Shown here in pieces: positions 1 through 5,199 of a stretch of 9,825 nucleotides of DNA. The notes under the pieces were generated by a model. The model saw nothing but the letters and a program-made list of their open reading frames with translations, was not told the DNA's origin and did no database searches. Each line of letters opens with the position of its first letter. Positions within the stretch are counted from its first letter, which is position 1. Both the position numbers and the translations under genes were made by a program. Origin of the DNA: Candidatus Margulisiibacteriota bacterium (GTDB lineage: Bacteria > Margulisbacteria > Termititenacia > Termititenacales > Termititenacaceae); assembly GCA_031264205.1 (NCBI GenBank), contig JAISEH010000170.1:1-9825 (forward strand). Direction: 5' to 3'.

Positions 1-96
1 ACTTTTACCTGAACTTAACAAGCGACAGCGAAGTTAAGTGAAGGCCACAAGCTGCCGAAGGCAGCGAAGTGCTAGTACAGGTGGAGCGGTAAAAGC
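1..96. repeat. Nested inverted-repeat element (possible structured RNA or palindromic intergenic repeat)
   Basis: The stretch folds on paper into a branched structure. An outer 8-bp stem pairs 2-9 (CTTTTACC) with 88-95 (GGTAAAAG). Inside lie a hairpin 13-19/33-39 (ACTTAAC with GTTAAGT) and a second hairpin 51-56/60-65 (GCTGCC-GAA-GGCAGC) extended by 46-48/69-71. A competing 5-bp pairing joins 7-11 with 78-82. The 9-mer CAGCGAAGT occurs twice, at 26-34 and 62-70. All three forward reading frames meet a stop by about position 41, although a short C-terminal tail of an upstream gene in one frame cannot be excluded. The design resembles palindromic intergenic repeats found in many bacteria; identity as an RNA or repeat family is inference. 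The left edge may be cut by the window. Confidence 0.5.
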
Positions 97-122
97 TATA
101 GGTCAAAAAATAGTACTAAATA

Positions 123-150
123 TTGACCAACTCTAGATTGGTGTTATAAT
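123..150 (+). promoter_or_regulatory. Promoter with embedded operator-like palindrome for the toxin-antitoxin pair
   Basis: A -35 box TTGACC (123-128, five of six consensus bases) and a perfect -10 box TATAAT (145-150) are separated by 16 bp. An inverted repeat, ACCAA (126-130) and TTGGT (138-142), lies between and over the boxes, with TCTAGA in its centre. Type II antitoxins commonly repress their own promoter by binding such a palindrome, so this is a plausible operator. The antitoxin start codon is 30 bp further on, preceded by AGGAG at 170-174. Confidence 0.7.
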
Positions 151-179
151 TAAACGATCTTAAATTAGCAGGAGTTCCT

Positions 180-458
180 ATGTTGGATTTGGTCCGTGAT
201 TTGAAGCCGATTTCTTATGTCAAAGCGCATACTACGGAAATTGTGAAGCAGGTTAATAGAAATCAGACGCCGATAGTGGTTACGCAAAGTGGCGAGGCCA
301 AGGCTGTGATTTTGGCTGTGGAAAATTATCAAAAATTGATTAATGCAGTCAATCTGGCCAAATTGATTAATCTGGCGGAAAAAGATGTTGAGAAAGGCCG
401 GGTGGTGTCGCATAAAGAAGCTAAAAAATATTTTGAGAAAATTTTAAATAGAAAATAA
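180..458 (+). CDS. Type II antitoxin, Phd/YefM family
   Basis: This 92-residue protein has the form of a Phd/YefM antitoxin. The N-terminal half (about residues 8-55) follows the family pattern of a short strand, a helix around KAHTTEIVKQVN, a strand with PIVVTQSGEAKAVIL, then a helix beginning with the ENYQKL segment; this half dimerises and binds DNA. The C-terminal half, rich in Lys and Glu, would be the flexible toxin-neutralising tail. In the family the antitoxin blocks the partner toxin and represses the operon. The ATG at 180 has an AGGAG ribosome site 5 nt upstream and a good promoter in front. The toxin gene starts 3 nt after its stop codon, the classic order for this module. Family assignment is by recognition of the pattern; the exact subfamily is not determined. 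Confidence 0.88.
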   Translation: MLDLVRDLKPISYVKAHTTEIVKQVNRNQTPIVVTQSGEAKAVILAVENYQKLINAVNLAKLINLAEKDVEKGRVVSHKEAKKYFEKILNRK

Positions 459-461
459 AAA

Positions 462-791
462 ATGAGCAGATTAATTTGGACTGAGGACGCGAGATTTTCT
501 TTTGGAGAGATTTTGCAATATATTGTGGAACAATCCGGTCAAGGCCTGGCAGATAAAGTTTACGCTAAAATAATTCGAAAAGTGGATTTGCTGGCGGTAT
601 TCCCTTTTAAGGGCAAGGTTTCTGCAGAATTAAAAAGTGTTGGCATTACCGACATTTATGAGCTGGTCGAGGCACCCTGGAAAATCTATTATCGGGTTAA
701 GACCAGACAAGTTGTTATCATGCTGGTTTTGGATAGCCGGAGAAATTTAGAGGAAGTGCTTATTGACAAAATAATCAACAAAAAAGATTAA
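462..791 (+). CDS. Type II toxin, RelE/ParE superfamily
   Basis: The 109-residue product matches the small RelE/ParE toxin fold. It opens with a strand and helical hairpin (WTEDARFSFGEILQYI, residues 6-21, then about 28-45), followed by a beta sheet with YELVEAPWKIYYRV (66-79), a hydrophobic strand VVIMLVL (84-90) and the conserved end DSRRNL (91-96). The closing strand plus RR-N-L resembles ParE-type members, which poison DNA gyrase, more than mRNA-cutting RelE members, but sequence alone does not settle the target. No strong ribosome site precedes the ATG at 462, so translation is probably coupled to the antitoxin gene, whose stop is 3 nt upstream. The gene is AT-rich compared with the window to its right, suggesting horizontal acquisition. 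Its TAA stop overlaps the stop codon of the convergent glycosyltransferase gene. Confidence 0.88.
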   Translation: MSRLIWTEDARFSFGEILQYIVEQSGQGLADKVYAKIIRKVDLLAVFPFKGKVSAELKSVGITDIYELVEAPWKIYYRVKTRQVVIMLVLDSRRNLEEVLIDKIINKKD

Positions 792-1924
792 GTGTTTTTA
801 TATAAATGATTTATATATTCCACTAATCTTTTCACGTCATATAATTTCAGGATTTTTTTTCTAGCATGCCGCCCGATATTTTTTCTTAACGTTTTGCTCC
901 GGCACAGACGCAGGAGTTTTTGGGCAAAAACTTCCGGCTGATCCTGCGGCGCCAGATAGCCGGTGCGATTATTGTCGATAATATCCGCCACACCGCCGAC
1001 ATTGGTGCTGACTACCGGTTTGCCGCAGGCCATGGCCTCGATAAGTGTGACTGGCGTGCCTTCATTACGCGAGGTCAGCGCGACAATGTCCAGATCGCTG
1101 TAAATTTTCCTAGCATCATTTAAAAAACCGGCCAAAAATACTTTGCTGTCAAGATTTTTTAGTTTGGCGGAAACTGTCAGCTGTTCGCGCAGCTCGCCAT
1201 CGCCGATGATGATAAACCGGACATTGTCATTTTGCCAACAAACTTCCCGCGCGATTTCCAAAAAATATTCATGATTTTTAACGGCGGTTAGCCGCCCGAC
1301 TATGCCGACTAAAATCGTCTGTGGTGACAATCGGTATTTGCGGCGCCAGTAATTTGGTACAGGTTGCAATTTATTTAATTCAAATCCCAATCGGACAACC
1401 GAGATCTGGTCCGATTTAGCAATGCCGTAAGAAATAAGCTCCGCTTTTTGTTTGGCCGAAATAGCGATAATTTTGGTCGTAAAGCGCGCCAGAATTTTTT
1501 CGAGGAAAATAAAAGCTTGAGTTTTAAATTTGCCGAAGTAGCTGTGAAAAACATGGCCGTGAAAAGTGTGGTAGATTTTTTTTACGCCAGCCAGTTTCGC
1601 GGCGAGACGGCCGATCGCGCCGGCCTTGGCGGTGTGCGTGTGCACGATGTCCGGCTTTTCACGTTTGAGGATTTTATATAATTGCCAGAGCGTTTTTAAA
1701 TCTTTGCGCCAATTTATTTCGCGTCCCAGCTCCGGCAGGATAATAGTTTTTAGTTTTTTGGCGCGGGCTAGATATTCCATAGAGCCTTCGCCCGGGGCCA
1801 GCGAGCCGTAGATGAGCCGCGAGTCATAGCCGTAATTTTTGTCGAGATAATAATTCAGATTGGTCACATGAATAGCCGGTCCGCCAATATTCAGACGGGA
1901 GATGATGCGGACTATTTTAGGCAT
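788..1924 (-). CDS. GT4-family glycosyltransferase (GT-B fold)
   Basis: This 378-residue protein is a retaining GT-B glycosyltransferase of family GT4, a group that moves sugars from nucleotide donors to lipid-linked or glycan acceptors in capsule, O-antigen or exopolysaccharide synthesis. The acceptor half starts with RIISRLNIGGPAIHV (6-20) and contains PDIVHTHTAKAGAIGRL (91-107) and YHTFHGHVFH (118-127). The donor half has VGIVGRLTAVKNHEYFL (206-222), FIIIGDGELR (237-246) and the EX7E motif with E288 and E296, then IEAMACGKPVVSTNVGG (295-311). The ATG at 1924 was chosen because the protein starts naturally at MPKIVRI; a TTG at 1966 would add 14 unrelated residues. The gene overlaps the end of the epimerase gene by 8 bp and lacks a strong ribosome site, so it is probably translationally coupled. 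Donor and acceptor are unknown. It is the last gene of the minus-strand operon. Confidence 0.9.
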   Translation of the reverse strand: MPKIVRIISRLNIGGPAIHVTNLNYYLDKNYGYDSRLIYGSLAPGEGSMEYLARAKKLKTIILPELGREINWRKDLKTLWQLYKILKREKPDIVHTHTAKAGAIGRLAAKLAGVKKIYHTFHGHVFHSYFGKFKTQAFIFLEKILARFTTKIIAISAKQKAELISYGIAKSDQISVVRLGFELNKLQPVPNYWRRKYRLSPQTILVGIVGRLTAVKNHEYFLEIAREVCWQNDNVRFIIIGDGELREQLTVSAKLKNLDSKVFLAGFLNDARKIYSDLDIVALTSRNEGTPVTLIEAMACGKPVVSTNVGGVADIIDNNRTGYLAPQDQPEVFAQKLLRLCRSKTLRKNIGRHARKKILKLYDVKRLVEYINHLYKNT

Positions 1925-2855
1925 TTTTTTGATAAAACTCGATAGTTTTGGCCAAACCCTCGTCAAAGGAGATCAGCGGTTTGTAGCCGAGCAGTTTTTC
2001 CGCTTTGTGAATATCGGCCAGCGAGTGCTTGACGTCACCGGCGCGTTCCGCCGCGTGTCGGGCCGGAATATTTTTGCCAAGCTGCTGATTGATTTTCTCC
2101 GCCAGTTGATTGAGCGAAATCTCGTAGCCGCAGGCGATGTTGATGATTTCACCGACCGCGGCCGCCGGCGCGGCGCAGGCTAAAATATTGGACTGCACAT
2201 TGTTGTCCACATAAGTAAAATCGCGCGAAGTCAGGCCGTCGCCAAAAATCGTCGGGCTTTGATCCTGCAATATCGCTTTGATGAAAAGCGGAATGACCGC
2301 GGAGTACACGGAATTGGGGTCTTGATCTGGCCCGAAAACATTGAAATAGCGCAAACAAATTGTTTCCAAACCGTACAGCGCGCTGAAATTTTGACAGTAC
2401 ATTTCGCCGACCAGTTTTTGCACGGCGTAGGGAGATTTGGGACGGGTTTCCATAGTTTCGGTTTTGGGCATCACCGGGGAGTCGCCATAGGCCGAAGACG
2501 ACGCGGCGTAAATCAGCCGTTTGATTTTGGCGTCGCGCGCGGCGATGAGCAGATTGAGCGTGCCGTTGACGTTGGCGTTATTGGTTTTGAGCGGATCGTC
2601 GACCGAGCGCGGCACGGAAGGTATCGCGCCATGATGCAATATGTAATCCACGCCATCGACCGCCCGGCGGCAAGCGGTGAGATCGGCCAAATCGGTTTGT
2701 TGAAAATCTATTTGTCCCAGCACTGGCTCGATATTGCTCAAACGGCCGGTGGAAAGATCGTCCATGACGCGCACGCTGTCGCCGTTGGCCAGCAAAGTTT
2801 TGACCAAATTTGAGCCGATAAATCCGGCGCCGCCGGTAACCAAAAATTTCGCCAC
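1917..2855 (-). CDS. NAD-dependent UDP-sugar 4-epimerase, extended SDR family (WbpP-like)
   Basis: This 312-residue extended short-chain dehydrogenase should interconvert a UDP-hexose and its C4 epimer using tightly bound NAD in the cytoplasm. It shows the Rossmann motif GGAGFIG (8-14), the catalytic serine region AASSSAYG (117-124), and Tyr143 and Lys147 in SPYAVQK (141-147). SVPRS (80-84) and RYFNVFGPDQDPNS, followed by the conserved GDGLTSRDFTYVDN segment, are typical of the WbpP/VipB group that works on UDP-GlcNAc/UDP-GalNAc, so that substrate is preferred over UDP-Glc/Gal, though a dehydratase or decarboxylase side activity cannot be excluded. Translation starts at GTG (2855-2853), with a GGAG ribosome site 7 nt upstream. 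The upstream deacetylase stop TAG shares its last base with this GTG, and the downstream glycosyltransferase overlaps by 8 bp, so all three are one operon. Confidence 0.9.
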   Translation of the reverse strand: MAKFLVTGGAGFIGSNLVKTLLANGDSVRVMDDLSTGRLSNIEPVLGQIDFQQTDLADLTACRRAVDGVDYILHHGAIPSVPRSVDDPLKTNNANVNGTLNLLIAARDAKIKRLIYAASSSAYGDSPVMPKTETMETRPKSPYAVQKLVGEMYCQNFSALYGLETICLRYFNVFGPDQDPNSVYSAVIPLFIKAILQDQSPTIFGDGLTSRDFTYVDNNVQSNILACAAPAAAVGEIINIACGYEISLNQLAEKINQQLGKNIPARHAAERAGDVKHSLADIHKAEKLLGYKPLISFDEGLAKTIEFYQKNA

Positions 2856-3655
2856 TACAATTCTCCAAAATTGATTAAATGAAACTTGTTGGCAAGCATA
2901 GCGAAAAATTCAGAGTTTGTCATTAAAGCGTATTCCTGCAGGGAAGTTGCGGTGATCGAGGTCGGCGTGTTTTCCGCGCTGGCGATAGGGTGGCACATGT
3001 ATTCGGCGCGGTCTTTTAGTTTATTCAGCAGCAGGCGCAAATGTTTCGGCTCCGGCCGGGCGGCGCGCGGCCAGAGAGCAAAAATCGAAGTCAGCGAACT
3101 ATTGGTCTGCGCGCGCAGTAATTTGGCGGTGAGAAGATTCCAGCCGCCAAAAATTAAAGCGGCTGTTTTGCGCCAGAGCTGTTTAAAATCACCGGCCTGA
3201 ATTTTGTCATATTTGTTGAAAACCGGTTTTTCCAAAACCAGACGCAGCGGAATTTTTTTATCCCGCGCAAAACGGGCAAAGACCGGAAAAAGTTGCGGCC
3301 AATTGTGCACATGCTGATGACTGTCAATATGCGTCGGCGTCAGGCCGAGGTCGAGCATTTTTTGATACTGGCGGTTCAATTCTTCTTTGATAAATTTTAG
3401 GCGCACATGGCCGAACAGCAGTTGCCGTTCAAAATCCGCGCGGTTTTTGTATTTGGCGAACGGCCCGAGCGTCAGATTGAAATGCAATCCCGTTGGCAAA
3501 TTTTGTTTTTTGGCGATCTCCGCGGCGTCTTTGGCATAGGGCAGGTCGACCAGCAGTGTGGCCGAGGAAAGCACGCCTTTTTTGTGCAGGGCGGCGATGG
3601 CCTGATTGGCGCCCGCGCTAATGCCGAAATCGTCGGCGTTGATGATGATGTTCAT
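2855..3655 (-). CDS. ChbG/HpnK (YdjC) family carbohydrate deacetylase
   Basis: The 266-residue product has the signature of YdjC-type metal-dependent deacetylases, which remove acetyl groups from N-acetylated sugars (ChbG acts on chitooligosaccharides, HpnK in hopanoid maturation). Visible motifs are NADDFG (6-11), GLHFNLT with His58 (56-62) and the histidine-rich THIDSHQHVH (108-117, His109, His113, His115, His117); the Asp and His residues would hold the divalent metal. Its length is normal for the family. There is no signal peptide, so it should act in the cytoplasm on a soluble or lipid-linked sugar. It is the first gene of a three-gene operon with the epimerase and glycosyltransferase, which points to surface-glycan or glycolipid synthesis rather than chitin use. 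The ATG at 3655 has no Shine-Dalgarno sequence, and a perfect -10 box lies only 10 nt upstream, so the message may be nearly leaderless. Confidence 0.87.
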   Translation of the reverse strand: MNIIINADDFGISAGANQAIAALHKKGVLSSATLLVDLPYAKDAAEIAKKQNLPTGLHFNLTLGPFAKYKNRADFERQLLFGHVRLKFIKEELNRQYQKMLDLGLTPTHIDSHQHVHNWPQLFPVFARFARDKKIPLRLVLEKPVFNKYDKIQAGDFKQLWRKTAALIFGGWNLLTAKLLRAQTNSSLTSIFALWPRAARPEPKHLRLLLNKLKDRAEYMCHPIASAENTPTSITATSLQEYALMTNSEFFAMLANKFHLINFGEL

Positions 3656-3714
3656 AAGGAATAGAATTATATAGTATAGATGGCAGGATTCGCAAAGAAA
3701 TCAAGGAGGACAAA
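3656..3714. promoter_or_regulatory. Divergent promoter region between the glycan operon and the nitroreductase-like gene
   Basis: This 59-bp gap must drive both directions. On the minus strand TATAAT occupies 3671-3666, with a weak TTGCGA at 3695-3690 (18-bp spacer); the predicted transcript would begin about 4 nt before the deacetylase ATG. On the plus strand a TATAGT box (3670-3675) overlaps the same bases, without a clear -35. A strong ribosome site AAGGAGG (3703-3709) serves the plus-strand ATG at 3715. The two -10 boxes share bases, so polymerase binding in one direction should exclude the other. The minus-strand box is well supported; the plus-strand one is weak. Confidence 0.5.
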
Positions 3715-4329
3715 ATGCGCAAATTTTACTGTTTGTTTCTGGCTGTGTTTTTGGCTGTGGCTGGCGCCGAGGCGCTGCTCCCCGAACCGCTCCCTCAACC
3801 GCGGACTTCCGGCGGCGAAGGGATTTTTACGCTTTTGGAAAAAAGAGCTTCCGGCACGCGCGACGCTTTTCCGACGGGCGCGGTGTCCGATCAGGAACTG
3901 GCTACGATATTGTGGGCGGCGACTGGCCGGAATAGAAACGGCAGCGGCTGGACTGTGCCGGTGGGCATGGGACGTCCGCCGCACGTCAAAGTCTATGTCG
4001 TGAAAAACGACGGCGCGTTTATCTACGACTGGCAAAAACACGCGCTGGGCGAGCTGACTAAAAAGAATATCAAGGCCGAAGTGACCCAGGACGATTTCGT
4101 GAAAAATTCCGCGGTTATTTTGGTTTTCGTGGCGGACACCGCCGCGAACAAACGCGCGGAGATGGACAATATTTTGGTTGGCGCGATGAGCCAAAATGTT
4201 TATCTGGCGGCGGACGCGTTGGGCATCAAGACGCGCTATTTGATGACGCTCAAGGCCGACGGCATACGCAGGGAATTGAAATTAAATAAAACCGACGTGC
4301 CGTTGTGTATTATGCCGCTGGGTAAATAG
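3715..4329 (+). CDS. Exported nitroreductase-like flavoprotein (SagB/ThcOx-type)
   Basis: This 204-residue protein starts with a signal peptide: positive MRK, hydrophobic FYCLFLAVFLAVAG, then AEA with probable cleavage after Ala20. The mature part begins LPEPLPQP, common in exported members of the nitroreductase/SagB group. Family features are KRASGTRDAF (43-52, the FMN-phosphate loop position), LATILWAATGRNR (62-74), a strand VKVYVVKNDGAFIYDWQKHAL (91-111) and GAMSQNVYLAADALGIKTR (156-174), the helix that closes the flavin site. Such proteins use FMN for hydride transfer; the substrate here is unknown. The ribosome site AAGGAGG lies 5 nt before the ATG. It is divergent from the glycan operon and 195 bp upstream of a TetR-type gene on the same strand. 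An exported flavoprotein has no NAD(P)H supply outside the membrane, so its electron donor is an open question. Confidence 0.8.
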   Translation: MRKFYCLFLAVFLAVAGAEALLPEPLPQPRTSGGEGIFTLLEKRASGTRDAFPTGAVSDQELATILWAATGRNRNGSGWTVPVGMGRPPHVKVYVVKNDGAFIYDWQKHALGELTKKNIKAEVTQDDFVKNSAVILVFVADTAANKRAEMDNILVGAMSQNVYLAADALGIKTRYLMTLKADGIRRELKLNKTDVPLCIMPLGK

Positions 4330-4352
4330 GCGTTTATTTTACCAACCGCTTT

Positions 4353-4370
4353 TGTTCCACGCGTGAAACA
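4353..4370. promoter_or_regulatory. 18-bp palindrome resembling parS with two extra central bases (operator or weak terminator also possible)
   Basis: The site TGTTCCACGCGTGAAACA is a palindrome with one mismatched pair. Its halves TGTTCCAC and GTGAAACA both match the half-sites of the bacterial parS consensus TGTTNCACGTGAAACA, but they are separated by two additional bases (GC). It lies 23 bp after the nitroreductase stop codon and is followed by TTTTA, so a weak terminator hairpin is possible. It also lies upstream of a TetR-type gene, so it could be an operator. The match to parS halves is seen directly; ParB binding is not established, because the altered spacing would rotate the two half-sites relative to each other. 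Confidence 0.45.
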
Positions 4371-4390
4371 TTTTAGGAATACACACCACA

Positions 4391-4418
4391 TATAGCGCAA
4401 ATACGCTATATATAGCGT
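4391..4418. promoter_or_regulatory. Clustered TATAGCG/CGCTATA half-sites, probable operator for the downstream TetR-type regulator
   Basis: Three copies of a 7-bp half-site alternate: TATAGCG (4391-4397), CGCTATA (4404-4410) and TATAGCG (4411-4417). The last two form a perfect 16-bp palindrome, ACGCTATATATAGCGT (4403-4418). The first two form another inverted repeat with a 6-bp gap. ACACA (4381-4385) and TGTGT (4422-4426) flank the cluster as further complementary arms. TetR-family proteins bind palindromes of about 15-30 bp, usually beside their own gene, which begins 107 bp downstream. The A/T centre could also act as part of a promoter, but no well-spaced -35 and -10 pair is clear in the 4330-4524 gap. 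Confidence 0.6.
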
Positions 4419-4524
4419 GCTTGTGTAAAATGAACAGCAGCATTTCCCCGCGGTAAATTTTCTGCAACAAACAAAAAAAACTTGCGATAGACTGTCAGCA
4501 ATATTTTGGTAATGAGAGGAAAAT

Positions 4525-5109
4525 ATGCAGAAGTCTGTCAATGAAAAAATACAACCAATTAGAAACACCGCCCCACCGGAGACCAGCAAGGTAGACGGGT
4601 ACAAACCTCTATCGCAAGAACTTATCCTGGATTTTTGCGCGAAAAAACTAAGGTCCGGAATGGATTTTGAACAGCTCGCCTTCCCTGCTATTGGCGAGGA
4701 ATTTGGCGTGACAGGACGCAATATAAGGAAATATTTCCCAACGAAAGCGATCCTGTTCAAGGCCTTGGTGGGGTATTATCAGGAAAATAAACTCAAAGCG
4801 CCGATTCTGTGGGAAGTGAACTTAACGTATGATCGAACTTTATTCAATAATTATTTGCGGATGTTTAAGGAAAAATATGATGAGATTATTGCCGCGTTGC
4901 GCGCTCCGTTGATGAGGATGAATATCACAATTGCGCGGCGCGGAGAAATCGCTCTGCTTATTTCGGACCTGACTTTGTTAAAACAGGGCTGGCTAAAGCC
5001 GGATAGTGGTTTTGTCAGACGCATTGGCGCAACTCTTTTAGCCCTTTCGCCGGAGACGTGTAAATTGATGGATGAAATTATCGCCGCGGCGGAAGATCCA
5101 TTGTTTTAA
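4525..5109 (+). CDS. TetR/AcrR-family transcriptional regulator
   Basis: The 194-residue protein has a TetR-type N-terminal DNA-binding domain after an unusually long, probably disordered lead of about 28 residues. Helix one runs about 29-43. The helix-turn-helix spans about 48-70, with IGEEFGVTGRNIRKYF followed by the hallmark PTKAILFKAL (72-81), equivalent to the family's aromatic-PSK-LF pattern. The rest is helical and should form the ligand-binding and dimerisation domain, which is too variable to name a ligand. The ATG at 4525 has GAGAGGA at 4514-4520. Palindromes at 4353-4370 and 4391-4418 lie just upstream and are candidate operators, implying self-regulation and perhaps control of neighbours. 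The ordinary GGALY-like residues of the recognition helix are replaced by GRNIRKY, which is acceptable variation. Confidence 0.85.
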   Translation: MQKSVNEKIQPIRNTAPPETSKVDGYKPLSQELILDFCAKKLRSGMDFEQLAFPAIGEEFGVTGRNIRKYFPTKAILFKALVGYYQENKLKAPILWEVNLTYDRTLFNNYLRMFKEKYDEIIAALRAPLMRMNITIARRGEIALLISDLTLLKQGWLKPDSGFVRRIGATLLALSPETCKLMDEIIAAAEDPLF

Positions 5110-5199
5110 TCCCTCGTTGCCATTTAGACCAAAAAATGTTAAAAAATAACACGATTATTTCAAGCAAAAAATAAAAAACCAAAGGGCAGGGAGAGCATT
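5110..5199 (+). promoter_or_regulatory. Leader of the glycolytic cluster with weak promoter candidate
   Basis: This A-rich 90-bp gap separates the TetR-type gene from tpiA. A TTGCCA box (5117-5122) stands 17 bp before TAAAAA (5140-5145), a weak sigma-70-type match. Two mutually exclusive AT-only hairpins can be drawn, 5137-5141/5147-5151 and 5144-5149/5155-5160; neither is a convincing terminator. The ribosome site AGGGAG (5188-5193) lies 6 nt before the tpiA start. Whether the cluster is transcribed from here or by read-through from the regulator is not decided by the sequence. Confidence 0.35.

Noticed and set aside
13..39. ACTTAAC and GTTAAGT fit the RYYYAAC and GTTRRRY core sites of integron attC sites, next to a toxin-antitoxin pair (common integron cargo).
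   Set aside because: The cores are only 27 bp apart end to end, shorter than attC sites, no matching site follows the toxin gene, and no integrase is seen.
1925..1966. Extended start of the glycosyltransferase at an in-frame TTG.
   Set aside because: Adds 14 residues unlike the family; the ATG at 1924 gives the usual N-terminus and a coupled 8-bp overlap.
2259..2813. Long plus-strand open frame opposite the epimerase gene.
   Set aside because: It lies entirely within a well-identified gene on the other strand, has low-complexity His/Arg/Gly-rich composition and no ribosome site; an effect of GC-rich codon use.
5137..5160. AT-only hairpins after the TetR-type gene as a transcription terminator.
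   Set aside because: Stems have almost no G-C pairs and no proper U-run follows; too weak to call.
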